The position numbers and the translations under genes were made by a program. Positions 6,120 to 15,531 of a stretch of 64,000 nt of DNA are shown here, one piece after another (positions within the stretch are counted from its first letter, which is position 1; every line of letters begins with the position of its first letter). The notes below the pieces were generated by a model. That model was not told the origin of the DNA and did no database searches. It saw only the letters and a program-made list of their open reading frames with translations. The stretch comes from a virus. The DNA lies in IMG/VR virus record IMGVR_UViG_3300036719_006047, positions 62,001-126,000 of that record, one strand, 5' to 3'.

Positions 6120-6638
6120 ATGATGTATGCAGGTATTGGGTCGCGGCACACCCCCGCAGAGATGTGCGCCTACATGGCGCAGCTCGCATCTTTCCTGGAG
6201 AGCAAGGGCCTCATCCTTCGCTCCGGCGGCGCTGCTGGCGCGGACCTTGCGTTCGAGGCCGGGGTCAAAGACCCCACAAAGAAGGTCGTTTACACGGCCC
6301 ACAGCCGTTTGTCTGCCGAGGACTGGAAGTACGGGTTCGATCACGTCTCGTGGTTCCACCCGGCTCCTGACAAGGTTCTCGGCAGCAAGTGGGGCCGAGT
6401 CATGGCGCGCAACACTTTCCAGGTGTTGGGCACTCCGTCCGAGCAAGCCGCAGGCCAGCCCCACAGCGCTTTTGTGGTCTGCTGGACGCCCGACGGGGCC
6501 GAGAAGGTCACCACCCGTGCTACCGGAGGCACGGGACAGGCGATCCGGATTGCCGCTCACTACGGTATTCCGGTGTTCAATCTCCGAGTTCACGATGCTG
6601 TCGATCGTCTCGACAGCTTTCTCGCCAGCCGTGCTTAG
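6120..6638 (+). CDS. SLOG/DprA-like Rossmann-fold nucleotide-binding protein
   Basis: This 172-residue protein begins M-M-Y-A-G-I-G-S-R-H-T-P, the hallmark of phage proteins related to the SLOG/DprA (DUF2493-like) superfamily. The glycine-rich LRSGGAAGAD segment (about residues 35-44) and GGTGQAIRIA (about 140-149) are the expected ligand-binding loops. Such proteins are thought to bind nucleotides or nucleotide-derived signals. The actual role in phages is unknown. AAGGAGG precedes the start. A second ATG three bases later is equally possible. Confidence 0.85.
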   Translation: MMYAGIGSRHTPAEMCAYMAQLASFLESKGLILRSGGAAGADLAFEAGVKDPTKKVVYTAHSRLSAEDWKYGFDHVSWFHPAPDKVLGSKWGRVMARNTFQVLGTPSEQAAGQPHSAFVVCWTPDGAEKVTTRATGGTGQAIRIAAHYGIPVFNLRVHDAVDRLDSFLASRA

Positions 6639-6647
6639 GAGGCACCC

Positions 6648-6893
6648 ATGAAGTATCCCATGAAGTATGTCGAGTTGACGCATGTCTTGAGTCAGGACGG
6701 TACCAAGTTCTACCACCCGATGTTGGTCCCCGTCGGGCAGTTCTCGGTCGTGGGGCCGCCCCCGGAGCAGGGTGGTTGTCTGATCATCCTCAACGGCTCG
6801 AACACGGGCCTCGTGATCGACGAGCCTTACGAGAAGGTCTGCGAGATCATCTCCTCGCTCTGCGACGTCACCCGTCTGCCCGGCGAGGAGTGA
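6648..6893 (+). CDS. Unknown 81-aa protein
   Basis: The ATG follows AGGAGG by six bases. The small protein is probably beta-rich, with a central PPPEQGGCLIIL segment and an acidic C-terminus. No family is recognised. It lies 9 bp after the SLOG gene and 3 bp before the next, so it is in the same operon. Confidence 0.75.
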   Translation: MKYPMKYVELTHVLSQDGTKFYHPMLVPVGQFSVVGPPPEQGGCLIILNGSNTGLVIDEPYEKVCEIISSLCDVTRLPGEE

Positions 6894-6896
6894 GCT

Positions 6897-7256
6897 ATGG
6901 TCGAGAAATACTCGAAGATCATGCAGGACCCCGCCTGGATTGCCTTCGCCTCCATGGCGGAGCGATTCAACCAGGTCGCGCTTCGACTGGAAAGCGGCAA
7001 GCCCTCCTCGATGGAGGTGTTCTCGACGCACCTCAACGAGGCGGTCGCGCCGCTGAAGATGGTCACTCCCAGCCCGAAGGTCGCGGCCATCTTCAAGAAG
7101 GCCGCCAATCGGGCCGCCGCCCAGTTGACGCTGGCCGCCCAGACCTACGGCATGGGTCCGTTCGGGGCCCAGCATCACTGGTGTGGAGCGATGCGTGCCG
7201 ACTTGCAGCGCCTCGCAACCGACCTCTACTTGCAGCTCGCGGTCGAGATCGAGTAG
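6897..7256 (+). CDS. Unknown 119-aa helical protein
   Basis: The protein is mostly helical and Ala-rich, with a mildly basic middle (IFKKAANRAAAQL). A G-M-G-P-F-G-A-Q-H-H-W turn lies near residue 88. No family is recognised. It is the last gene of the 6120-7256 operon, since a strong terminator follows 16 bp after the stop. Confidence 0.75.
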   Translation: MVEKYSKIMQDPAWIAFASMAERFNQVALRLESGKPSSMEVFSTHLNEAVAPLKMVTPSPKVAAIFKKAANRAAAQLTLAAQTYGMGPFGAQHHWCGAMRADLQRLATDLYLQLAVEIE

Positions 7257-7272
7257 AACATCGGTTTGTCTG

Positions 7273-7312
7273 ACCCCGGGGTTCGCAGCCCCGGGGTTTC
7301 GTCGTTTTTGCA
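7273..7312 (+). terminator. Rho-independent terminator
   Basis: ACCCCGGGG (7273-7281) pairs perfectly with CCCCGGGGT (7289-7297) around TTCGCAG. TTTCGTCGTTTTT follows. It is the clearest terminator in the window and closes the SLOG operon. Confidence 0.85.
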
Positions 7313-7333
7313 CTTACTTTCGGCGAGGTAGTT

Positions 7334-7780
7334 GTGATCTTTCTGTTTCTCGCGGCGGCTGCGGGCGGTCACGGTATCGAACCCAGCCGTGATGATATTT
7401 CGTTCGTCTCGGTCGAAGGCTACCCGGTGGCGAAAACAGATTGCCCGCTGGACTTGCTTTTAGCGGCTGAGTACGCGGCTGAAGTTCTCGGGGTTCCCGA
7501 GAGACTGGCATCGACTATCGCCATCCACGAGAGCCGTTGCGACGAAAAAGCTCTTGGGGCTTTGGGTGAGGTCGGAGTAATGCAGATTCGCCCTGAGTTG
7601 TGGTTGGGCGACTTGTGCCGGGCAGGCATTGCTTGCTCGGAGGCAGAGTTGTGGGACGCCACCACGAATGTCGAGGCTGGCGTCTGGATACTTTCTCGCT
7701 TCCCGGGGTCTGCGTGGTCCCGTGCGAAGCGCTACAACGGCTCGGCGGCTTACGCCGATGCGATCAGGAGAAAGATGTGA
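7334..7780 (+). CDS. Secreted lytic transglycosylase (SLT domain)
   Basis: This 148-residue protein has a short hydrophobic leader (residues 1-11) with a GTG start. The SLT/goose-lysozyme pattern is clear: catalytic E66 in A-I-H-E-S-R-C, then G-E-V-G-V-M-Q-I (78-85), and a Y-N-G-S near residue 136. It would cleave peptidoglycan between MurNAc and GlcNAc. Its small size and leader fit a phage endolysin, or an entry enzyme placed outside the virion module. Three Cys (37, 69, and one near 94) could form disulfides in the periplasm. Confidence 0.85.
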   Translation: MIFLFLAAAAGGHGIEPSRDDISFVSVEGYPVAKTDCPLDLLLAAEYAAEVLGVPERLASTIAIHESRCDEKALGALGEVGVMQIRPELWLGDLCRAGIACSEAELWDATTNVEAGVWILSRFPGSAWSRAKRYNGSAAYADAIRRKM

Positions 7781-8238
7781 AGAGAAGGAAACATGTAGAC
7801 CACGCTGTCCGTGGTTTCGTGGTGGGGAAAGACCGCAGCATGACTGACACAGAGCTGATGTCTTGCTTGACACAGTGCAGCCTCACCGAAGCTGTCTTCT
7901 TCTTCGAGGGGGGCGGCGACTCAGGTGACCTGTCGTCGGAAAACTACTTCTGTGACAATGGAGAAGTTTCGATCGAAGGGCTCTTTGTCGACATTCCCAA
8001 GGTAGATGTGCGGCCTTTGTACGGTCGCGACTTCACGCCTACCGAGGTCATCGTGTCGCTGCGGCAGAGCGCGATCGACGCCTTGAGCAGCATCGCGTGG
8101 GGGAAGGCCGACTCAGTGCCGTTCGACTGGGTCAACAACGAGGGGGGCTGGGTACGCGTCACCTTCTCAGTCGAGAACGGTACGCTTATCGACTGTGGAG
8201 AGAATGAAGTCGAGTATTCTGATGAGGAGGAAGAGTGA
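7777..8238 (+). CDS. Unknown 153-aa acidic protein
   Basis: I chose the GTG at 7777 because AGGAG lies six bases upstream and it overlaps the previous stop (GTGA), the coupling style used throughout this genome. An ATG at 7840 would give 132 residues. The protein is acidic and ends EYSDEEEE. No family is recognised. Confidence 0.65.
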   Translation: MKRRKHVDHAVRGFVVGKDRSMTDTELMSCLTQCSLTEAVFFFEGGGDSGDLSSENYFCDNGEVSIEGLFVDIPKVDVRPLYGRDFTPTEVIVSLRQSAIDALSSIAWGKADSVPFDWVNNEGGWVRVTFSVENGTLIDCGENEVEYSDEEEE

Positions 8239-8456
8239 ACTACCTGTTGTCTCTCCCGGCATTGCCGAGTTGGGTTCAATTCTACTGCGTGGGCGTCATT
8301 ATCACTGGGCGCCACACGGCGGTGAGGCGGGTGCTGAACAACCTGTCTCCCGCAGATCGTCGGGTCGTGCTCGCAGTCATCGAAGACTGCGTGAAACGTG
8401 ATCTCAACAAGGTTCCCTGTGTCGAGGGAGACTTCTTGCCTGCGGAGTGCAACTGA
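8235..8456 (+). CDS. Small protein with one probable membrane segment
   Basis: This 73-residue protein starts with a GTG overlapping the previous stop. Residues ~3-23 are hydrophobic enough for a membrane anchor. The rest is a short helical, charged domain. It lies directly upstream of rIIA and overlaps it. A membrane partner for the rII proteins is speculation. Confidence 0.65.
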   Translation: MNYLLSLPALPSWVQFYCVGVIITGRHTAVRRVLNNLSPADRRVVLAVIEDCVKRDLNKVPCVEGDFLPAECN

Positions 8457-10639
8457 TGAAACAGATTGTCGAGAGAGGCGATGTGGAGCTCCTCGCCGGC
8501 GGTGTCGCGGCTGTGGGAGCCTACAAGATTTCTGACCGAGAGGAGGATGTTGCTCTGCTGTCGGTCCTCTTGCGGCAGAAGCTTTACCTTGACCCCACGT
8601 GGGCCGCTGTCCGGGAGGTCGTCAGCAACGCGATCGACGCGCACGAAGCTGTCGGTCAGACGAAGAAAGTCAACATCCACTTCCCGACTTCGATGGACCC
8701 GACGTTCCGCGTGCGGGACTACGGGCCTGGTCTGTCGGAAGAAGATGTTCTCGGGCTGTACTTGACGTTCGGGTCCAGCACGAAGCGCAATTCCGATTCC
8801 CAGATCGGCGGCCTTGGCCTCGGCTGCAAAGCTCCGCTCGCTTACGCGGAGAGCATGTCTGTCGAAAGCCACCACGGCGGCGTCAAGAAGACCTACATGT
8901 TTTTCCGTGATCTGGGTGCGGCCGGCCAAGCCCACAAGGTCGCGGAGGAGCCCACGACAGAGACTGGCATCGAGGTCTCTTTTGCCGTCAAGCTCGCGGA
9001 CACGCATCTGTTGCAGACTTACGCCGCCAGGATGTTCCTGTGGCACGACCAGCTTCAGAGTAACGTGGAGATTCCCTCAGTGCCGGAGTCTTCGCGTAGA
9101 GGGGATTACATCGTGTTGCCGAATGACATGCTGCGCAGCACAGGCAGCTCGCTGCACGTTGCAATGGGCGGCATCATCTACCCGCTGCTGAGCGACAAGC
9201 TGATGGGCGGCTACGATTCGACTGAAGACGAGAGGGCCAAGTTAGAGCGAGTGCTCCGATTCTTGAATCACTTCAATCAGAAGTTGGTTCTTCTGCGGTC
9301 GGTGGGGTTTTGCCCAGTCTCTCCTTCTCGGGAGAACTTGGAGTACACCAAGAAGAGCACCATTGCGCTGCTCCGCTCGCTGGTAGAGTCCACGTCCGGC
9401 ATCTACGCCAAGACGCGAAAAGACTTCGTAAGCATGCCGTTTTGGCAGCAGCTCGCGATAAGTTATTTGTGCGGCAACAACCGCTCTTATGACGGAATGG
9501 GAACGCTCTCGTACATCCAGATGACGCACAAGGCGTCGTATCTCTTGGTCGACCCACAGCTCAGAATTGAGCTCAACGACAAGAAAAACGAACTTGTCCA
9601 GCTACTGGAAGCGTCGCTGAAGAAGCACAAGCTCACGCTGAAAGTTCTCGATTGGGAGAAGAAAGCCAAAGCTGTACCAGCGGAACGGATCTTCGTGGGT
9701 CCTTCTCGTCATCGTTCAGCGAGAAACCTGTTGAATGACGAGCCACCCACGCTCGTGTTGTGCGACAAACGCAACTACATTGAGCGCGGGTTCGGTCCGG
9801 GTTCCCTTCTTGTGGTTGCCAGCTCAGGGACTATCGCTGACACGGCGAAGGTTTTGGCTCTTTTCGCAGCGGAGCTGTCAGCTAAGCTCAAAGAGTTTGA
9901 GTTTCCTGCGTTTGAGTTTGTATACTGCTCGTCGCAGAAGCCTCCCGATAGGCAGAGATCGGCCACCAAGGCTCTGCGCCGCAAAAAGGGTTTTGTGTAC
10001 TACTGCAACACCATGAAGCTCTTTCGCGACGAGAACTACAAGGACTGCGACCGGTACGTGGCCGAGGACGACGACACCATCCCTTACGTGGTGGTGAACG
10101 AAACAACCGGAAAGTCTTACACAGGGGGCCTTCCTTCTGTCGAAGCGCTCGGATCTGTCATGCGGGCAGTGAATGAACCTTTTCCTGAAGTAGTGCGTGT
10201 ATTCTTCTCGGCCGAGACTCCCACGGGTCTGTCCTTGTTCGAGTTGTACAACAGGATGGGGGCAAAAGCCATTGCGAACAACTGGGATTTAGTTGTCAGG
10301 GAGGTGAAGCGCGTCGCCTACACGCCTACCACCAGAGACTTTGACGTTGTTGAATGTGTCAGTAAAGCATGTGGTTTGCCTCCTGACATGGAAGCTGTTG
10401 CGAACAACTACACCATTCCCCGATTGACTGGATCCATGAGCAGCGTCATGATCCAGCTTGACTACCACTCAAAGTGGATCACGCCTGATATGCACAAGGA
10501 ACTTGAGGCTGTCCGCGCGGAAGCAAGAAAGGCCATTGAGGCCATGCACAACAAGTACGCTTTGCTGTTTTTGGGTTTTTCCCACCATGATTCCAAGTCT
10601 GATCTGGAAAGTTACATCTCCCACCGCAACGAGGTCTGA
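8456..10639 (+). CDS. rIIA: rIIA-like GHKL ATPase
   Basis: This 727-residue protein carries a GHKL ATPase domain at the N-terminus: N-box with E54 and N58 (VREVVSNAIDAH), G1 box D88-x-G-P-G, and G2 box GGLGLGCK (118-125). Phage rIIA proteins have exactly this layout and typical length. In T4, rIIA acts with rIIB at the membrane in lysis timing and exclusion of other phages. The next gene is rIIB-like, which supports the call. The start ATG overlaps the previous TGA. The ~600 residues after the ATPase domain carry no motif I can name. Confidence 0.85.
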   Translation: MKQIVERGDVELLAGGVAAVGAYKISDREEDVALLSVLLRQKLYLDPTWAAVREVVSNAIDAHEAVGQTKKVNIHFPTSMDPTFRVRDYGPGLSEEDVLGLYLTFGSSTKRNSDSQIGGLGLGCKAPLAYAESMSVESHHGGVKKTYMFFRDLGAAGQAHKVAEEPTTETGIEVSFAVKLADTHLLQTYAARMFLWHDQLQSNVEIPSVPESSRRGDYIVLPNDMLRSTGSSLHVAMGGIIYPLLSDKLMGGYDSTEDERAKLERVLRFLNHFNQKLVLLRSVGFCPVSPSRENLEYTKKSTIALLRSLVESTSGIYAKTRKDFVSMPFWQQLAISYLCGNNRSYDGMGTLSYIQMTHKASYLLVDPQLRIELNDKKNELVQLLEASLKKHKLTLKVLDWEKKAKAVPAERIFVGPSRHRSARNLLNDEPPTLVLCDKRNYIERGFGPGSLLVVASSGTIADTAKVLALFAAELSAKLKEFEFPAFEFVYCSSQKPPDRQRSATKALRRKKGFVYYCNTMKLFRDENYKDCDRYVAEDDDTIPYVVVNETTGKSYTGGLPSVEALGSVMRAVNEPFPEVVRVFFSAETPTGLSLFELYNRMGAKAIANNWDLVVREVKRVAYTPTTRDFDVVECVSKACGLPPDMEAVANNYTIPRLTGSMSSVMIQLDYHSKWITPDMHKELEAVRAEARKAIEAMHNKYALLFLGFSHHDSKSDLESYISHRNEV

Positions 10640-10640
10640 C

Positions 10641-11726
<1,086 letters not shown>

Positions 11727-11769
11727 CCAGTGGGGGCTCCTTCGCCCTACGCAGACCGAGAGGATTACA

Positions 11770-12270
11770 ATGAATACCATCCTGTGCGTAGCCATGCATG
11801 TGCAGGAAGGACGCTTGCGTGGGCTCGGGGGAGCCCTCCTGGCTCGCCTTCCCGCTGGTTCTTGGGCTGTCATCGACGACGCCCTCTGGGAACACCCTGA
11901 GGGCATCAACTTTGCCGATGCGTGGCTTCTCTTTCTCGAATGGGCCCGCGGCCTGTCCCGAGGCGATAAGCCTGTGCTTGCTGTGTGGGGGCGTCAAACC
12001 CTCACACAGCTTCGGCGGAACTGCTACGAGTTTGAGCTTAGCTTCCCTTGGACAGATGACTTCGTGTACGACGTAAGGGAGGCAGTTTCTTGCCAGTACC
12101 CTGCCCTCGAACTCAACCAGATTCGCGTAGAGGCGGTCTGTCGAGACTTCGGTGTGGGGAATGGCGTCTACAACGTCCTTCTCGATGCTCGCGACCGCGC
12201 AAACGCTTTGGCGGGTGTCGCGAAGATGCTTCAGAATCACCGCTTGTTGGCCGCAGAAGCGGCAAAGTGA
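11770..12270 (+). CDS. Unknown 166-aa protein, weakly exonuclease-like
   Basis: The segment V-C-R-D-F-G-V...V-L-L-D-A-R-D-R-A-N-A-L-A (about residues 120-150) resembles the third motif of DEDDh 3'-5' exonucleases. The expected N-terminal D-x-E motif is not obvious, so any nuclease activity is doubtful. It is the first gene after rIIB, 43 bp downstream, with a GAGAGG-type ribosome site. Confidence 0.6.
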   Translation: MNTILCVAMHVQEGRLRGLGGALLARLPAGSWAVIDDALWEHPEGINFADAWLLFLEWARGLSRGDKPVLAVWGRQTLTQLRRNCYEFELSFPWTDDFVYDVREAVSCQYPALELNQIRVEAVCRDFGVGNGVYNVLLDARDRANALAGVAKMLQNHRLLAAEAAK

Positions 12271-12277
12271 GGCTCGT

Positions 12278-12676
12278 TTGAGCAAAGTTTTCGTGTGTCC
12301 CCACTGCGACGTGGAAGTTTCCCGGAAGAATGTTGATGTCCCGTATCGTGTTAACGCTCTGCCTGACGTGATCATCGTCGGCGCGAAGTTGGCTCAGTGC
12401 CCGGGATGCCAGGAATACTACTTTTGCGATCCAGCCCACTACCGCTACATGACGCAGTGCATTGCACGCTCGATCGCGCTTCGCCCCGGCCGGCTGACCG
12501 ACAGCGAAAAGTTGTTGCTCTTGCTGCGCTTCAAGAATCGTGTCGCGCCCGAGATGGCGCATATGTCAGAAGGTGCCGAAGCCAAGTACCGTGCGCTTCT
12601 GGCGGCAGTGCCTGTGACTGAGATCATGGCTGTCATGGCCATGCCACGCTGCAAAACTTTCACCATCACTCTGTAG
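12278..12676 (+). CDS. MqsA/YgiT-type zinc-ribbon protein
   Basis: This 132-residue protein starts at a TTG with GAGG five bases upstream. C-P-H-C near residue 6 and C-P-G-C near residue 38 flank a V-D-V-P-Y-R-V-N motif, the layout of YgiT/MqsA-type zinc domains. In MqsA the zinc domain binds a toxin and the C-terminal HTH binds DNA. Here the C-terminal half is helical but no clear HTH is visible. No toxin gene is adjacent. Confidence 0.6.
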   Translation: MSKVFVCPHCDVEVSRKNVDVPYRVNALPDVIIVGAKLAQCPGCQEYYFCDPAHYRYMTQCIARSIALRPGRLTDSEKLLLLLRFKNRVAPEMAHMSEGAEAKYRALLAAVPVTEIMAVMAMPRCKTFTITL

Positions 12677-12684
12677 GAGACGCC

Positions 12685-13146
12685 ATGAAGAAGAAAGACG
12701 CGGAAGCTGTGTTTCGTGGGCTCGCCGAGGAAGTCCGCCGGCGCAAGAATGAAGGGGAAAGCATCCCCCACATCTTCTTCCTGCTGGTTCCTGGCGTGCA
12801 GCCACTGATGATCGATGTGTCTGAGTTGCTGCGACTGCAGCCGGATCTGACGAAAGACGAGGTGGCTCAGTTCGTCAAGCTCGCGAGCTTGAACACGGGT
12901 GCTCGCTACGTCATTCAGATGACGGAAGCGTGGTGCCTCACGACGCACCAACACCCTGGCGACATCGAGATCTCGAAGCACCCCGACCGCCAGGAGATCA
13001 TCATGCTCACGGTCGACGGCGTCGACTACAACAGCACCATCATGATGGCCATCGAGAACGACCGCGTAGTCGGCGAGAACAAGGAAGTTGTCGGCACCTT
13101 CGACGGGCGCTTCTCCAACATGTCCGGCAACGTGGGGATCAACTGA
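12685..13146 (+). CDS. Unknown 153-aa protein
   Basis: The N-terminus is charged and helical (KKKDAEAVFRGLAEEVRRRK), followed by an alpha/beta segment. The last ~50 residues are beta-rich (IIMLTVDGVDY, VVGTFDGRF). No family is recognised. AGGAGAC precedes the ATG, and the stop overlaps the next start. Confidence 0.75.
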   Translation: MKKKDAEAVFRGLAEEVRRRKNEGESIPHIFFLLVPGVQPLMIDVSELLRLQPDLTKDEVAQFVKLASLNTGARYVIQMTEAWCLTTHQHPGDIEISKHPDRQEIIMLTVDGVDYNSTIMMAIENDRVVGENKEVVGTFDGRFSNMSGNVGIN

Positions 13147-13706
13147 TGCAGATCACGTTTCATCAAGCCGACATGCTCGAACTCGGCAAGAACGAAGCGG
13201 CCAAGGGCAAAATCACTGTCGTGCACGCGTTCTCGAGCGAGGACCAGTACCGCGGTAGCGGTCAGCTCGGACACCTGCTGCGAAACACCAGCCTCAAGAA
13301 CCGTTCGCCTCCCGACGGCATCTACCCCATCGGCGAAAAAGAGGTGAAGACCTACTGCTTGTCAGCCTCCCACGACCAGTCGGGGACAGAGATGTTCTTC
13401 GTGTTCTCGCCGTGCGTGAAGTGGGGTGTGTCGAAGATGACCTACGATGAGAAAGTCGAGGTCATGGAAGCGAGGGCTTCGGCTGTTCGGGCAGCGGCGA
13501 TGAGCCTGAACGCAGAGACGCTTGTGTTGGGCGCTTGGGGCTGCGGCATCTACGGTGTGCCTGACCGTGTGTCTGCTCAAGTCCAGTTCGACAAGATCCT
13601 GACGGGAGGTGGTTTCAAGTCCGTCCTGTTCGGCTTCACTGACCGCAGACAGCGCCTCGCGTTCGAGCTGGAGCGCAATGCCTGGCAGAAGAAGTCTCAA
13701 GCATGA
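13146..13706 (+). CDS. Macrodomain / microbial-PARG-like protein
   Basis: This 186-residue protein contains L-G-A-W-G-C-G-I-Y-G (128-137), which matches the C-terminal loop of DUF2263/TIGR02452 macrodomain proteins (microbial poly-ADP-ribose glycohydrolase-like). The early I-T-F-H-Q-A-D-M also fits a macrodomain first strand. The usual N-terminal G-G-G-W loop is replaced by GSGQLGHLLRNTSL. If active it would bind or hydrolyse ADP-ribose adducts. In a phage this could reverse an NAD- or ADP-ribose-based defence, which is inference. Confidence 0.65.
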   Translation: MQITFHQADMLELGKNEAAKGKITVVHAFSSEDQYRGSGQLGHLLRNTSLKNRSPPDGIYPIGEKEVKTYCLSASHDQSGTEMFFVFSPCVKWGVSKMTYDEKVEVMEARASAVRAAAMSLNAETLVLGAWGCGIYGVPDRVSAQVQFDKILTGGGFKSVLFGFTDRRQRLAFELERNAWQKKSQA

Positions 13707-14005
13707 AAGAAGCTGATTACACATCTGCGTTGATCGCGATGACTGCTTGTTTCGTCATTGCAAGCCTTGTGCTGCGGCGAGTTCAGGCCAAGGCGAAGGA
13801 CACAGAACTAACGCAAATGATCGACTCTGCGGCTGAAGTAGTCATGCTTTCGATGTACTTCGCAGGAACTGTTGTGGTGGCTGTCGTTGCGAGCGAAGTC
13901 TTGCCGCAATGGGCCACCCTTCCTGTGGTAGAGCTGTGGATGTGGTTGTATGTCTATCCAGTGATCGCCTTGACGAAAGCTATTTTGCGAGTTCACAAGC
14001 CATGA
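13703..14005 (+). CDS. Small membrane protein (three predicted helices), paralogue of next gene
   Basis: This 100-residue protein has hydrophobic stretches at about 8-25, 43-66 and 70-93. V-L-R-R-V...T-E-L-T-Q-M-I-D aligns with V-L-R-N-V...T-G-Y-A-K-M-I-N of the next gene, so the two look like a tandem duplication. It overlaps both neighbours by four bases. A holin-like role is possible but unsupported. Confidence 0.7.
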   Translation: MKEADYTSALIAMTACFVIASLVLRRVQAKAKDTELTQMIDSAAEVVMLSMYFAGTVVVAVVASEVLPQWATLPVVELWMWLYVYPVIALTKAILRVHKP

Positions 14006-14244
14006 CGCCCCTGTCCGTATTCGTAATCTGCTTTATAGTCCTGCGAAACGTGAAGAACAGTTCGCAGGCAACAGGCTACGCAAAGATGATCAACTACGTC
14101 GTTGGCGTTCAGGCCGTCAACACAGTATACGTCATCGTGTCTCGTGTTGTCGGCCATAAGCCAACGGTCGCAGAAGTGATTGCATTGAGCTTGCCTTTCC
14201 TGTACGTGGCCAAGCTCGAACTCGAAATCAAGAAGGAGAAGTGA
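14002..14244 (+). CDS. Small membrane protein, paralogue of the 13703 gene
   Basis: This 80-residue protein has hydrophobic stretches near 3-16, 32-50 and 56-72 and a basic C-terminal KLELEIKKEK. It overlaps the upstream paralogue by four bases. A strong AAGGAG for the next gene overlaps its end. Confidence 0.7.
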   Translation: MTPLSVFVICFIVLRNVKNSSQATGYAKMINYVVGVQAVNTVYVIVSRVVGHKPTVAEVIALSLPFLYVAKLELEIKKEK

Positions 14245-14246
14245 AC

Positions 14247-14573
14247 ATGACCCCTCTGGACCTCGAGCGGCTTGCCGTTCGCATCGAATCCCTCGTCAAC
14301 ACTTCCACAAACGGCTGGTCGGCAAGTGAAGCGTTCGATATGCTTCGCCTTCTGCCGGACCCTTCTGACGCAGAAGGTCGTGTCCGACTGCCGCAGACGA
14401 AGCGTCTTCGTGAAGCAGCAAAAAGGCAGGCTCCTTTCCCGACTCCGGTCGACTACCAGAGATGGCTTCGAGCCTGCATGGATCTCGAGCATCATGTGTC
14501 GCGCAACCGCCCCGGCAGTCCGACCCGCATGATGCGGGAAGCCATGCGCGGTCGCTTCCCCCTCACTAGGTAG
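14247..14573 (+). CDS. Unknown 108-aa Arg-rich protein
   Basis: I chose the ATG at 14247 rather than the GTG at 14241 because AAGGAG lies nine bases before it. The protein is helical with a strongly basic C-terminal half (RNRPGSPTRMMREAMRGR). Nucleic-acid contact is possible. No family is recognised. Confidence 0.7.
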   Translation: MTPLDLERLAVRIESLVNTSTNGWSASEAFDMLRLLPDPSDAEGRVRLPQTKRLREAAKRQAPFPTPVDYQRWLRACMDLEHHVSRNRPGSPTRMMREAMRGRFPLTR

Positions 14574-14589
14574 GAAACAGGAATACACA

Positions 14590-15126
14590 ATGCCGAACGC
14601 AACGACATCTCAGTCTTCGCATCTTTCCCGCCTTCTTCGAGAGGCGGCCGATACCATCGACACTCTGGCGGCGAATCGATCGCAGGAAGTAGAACTCAAG
14701 AAGATTTACGAGCTGCTCGAATGGTCCGGATTCCCTGTTCAGGCCGACGTAGACAAGGCGACAGAGGACGACTTCGTTCGCTCAGTTCGGGCTCTGGCGA
14801 GAAGCAGAGAGAGCATCAGTCACGATTACGAAGCCCTGAAGCTCGAACTCGCCAAACTCCGCGAGACCATCGACCTGGCCAGCCGAACGCTGACTGCTTA
14901 CGGATTCGGTGAATGCCAGCGCACGGCCCCCAGCGTGAATCACCTCGCCGATGCCATCTCCTCCATGCGAATGGCACACTTGACCACCATTCAAGGCCAA
15001 GAGAGAAGGATCGCAGAGCACCGCAATCGGGCTGACACGAACCAAGACCGGGCGCGCGATCTCGAAAAAGAAGTCGAAAGGATGAAGGCTGGGCTGCGAA
15101 ATCTCATCACGGACAACAACAAGTAA
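14590..15126 (+). CDS. Coiled-coil protein, 178 aa
   Basis: The protein has heptad-like helices at about residues 75-105 (DYEALKLELAKLRETIDLA) and 130-172 (RRIAEHRNRADTNQDRARDLEKEVERMK). Short phage coiled-coil proteins of this kind are usually scaffolds or regulators. No family is recognised. GGAAACAGGA lies ahead of the start. Confidence 0.7.
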   Translation: MPNATTSQSSHLSRLLREAADTIDTLAANRSQEVELKKIYELLEWSGFPVQADVDKATEDDFVRSVRALARSRESISHDYEALKLELAKLRETIDLASRTLTAYGFGECQRTAPSVNHLADAISSMRMAHLTTIQGQERRIAEHRNRADTNQDRARDLEKEVERMKAGLRNLITDNNK

Positions 15127-15136
15127 GGGTGCCAAC

Positions 15137-15334
15137 ATGGAAGTAGCTGTCGCTGTCATCGTCGTTTGCTTTGTGCTCTACGTCTTGTTGGATCTGTACT
15201 CGCACTTCTCCAATCGCGCAGAAGAGGAGCGCCGCCAGAGACAGGCGCAGGAGCTGATCAACGAGGCGAAACTCAGACTCGAAGAAGCAGAACGCAACAC
15301 CAGAGAAGTGCTGGACCTGTACAACAAGAAGTAG
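15137..15334 (+). CDS. Single-pass membrane protein with coiled coil
   Basis: The first ~20 residues form a membrane segment (VAVAVIVVCFVLYVLL). The remaining ~40 residues are a charged coiled coil (EEERRQRQAQELINEAKLRLEEAE). This topology resembles a small inner-membrane spanin. A lipoprotein gene lies 200 bp downstream, but the pairing is speculation. Confidence 0.7.
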   Translation: MEVAVAVIVVCFVLYVLLDLYSHFSNRAEEERRQRQAQELINEAKLRLEEAERNTREVLDLYNKK

Positions 15335-15403
15335 CGCAACAAACATAACGACAGTTTTGCGACCCGCATTGCGACATCTCTTTGAGTATTCGAGGTATGA
15401 CGT

Positions 15404-15502
15404 GTGCGAAGTATATCAGTCGCGGAATTGAAGGCTGCCCACAAAGCTCTTGCGGATCGGCTGCAAGAAGGTGTCTACGATTACGGCTTTTTGCGCAAGT
15501 AA
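15404..15502 (+). CDS. Candidate 32-aa microprotein
   Basis: A GTG start follows GAGG by eight bases. The frame encodes V-A-E-L-K-A-A-H-K-A-L-A-D-R-L-Q then EGVYDYGFLRK and a TAA stop. This is a well-formed amphipathic helix and tail in codon use matching its neighbours. It fills most of the 197-bp gap between two genes. Confidence 0.4.
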   Translation: MRSISVAELKAAHKALADRLQEGVYDYGFLRK

Positions 15503-15531
15503 GCAACAACAAAACCACGAAGGACGAAGAA

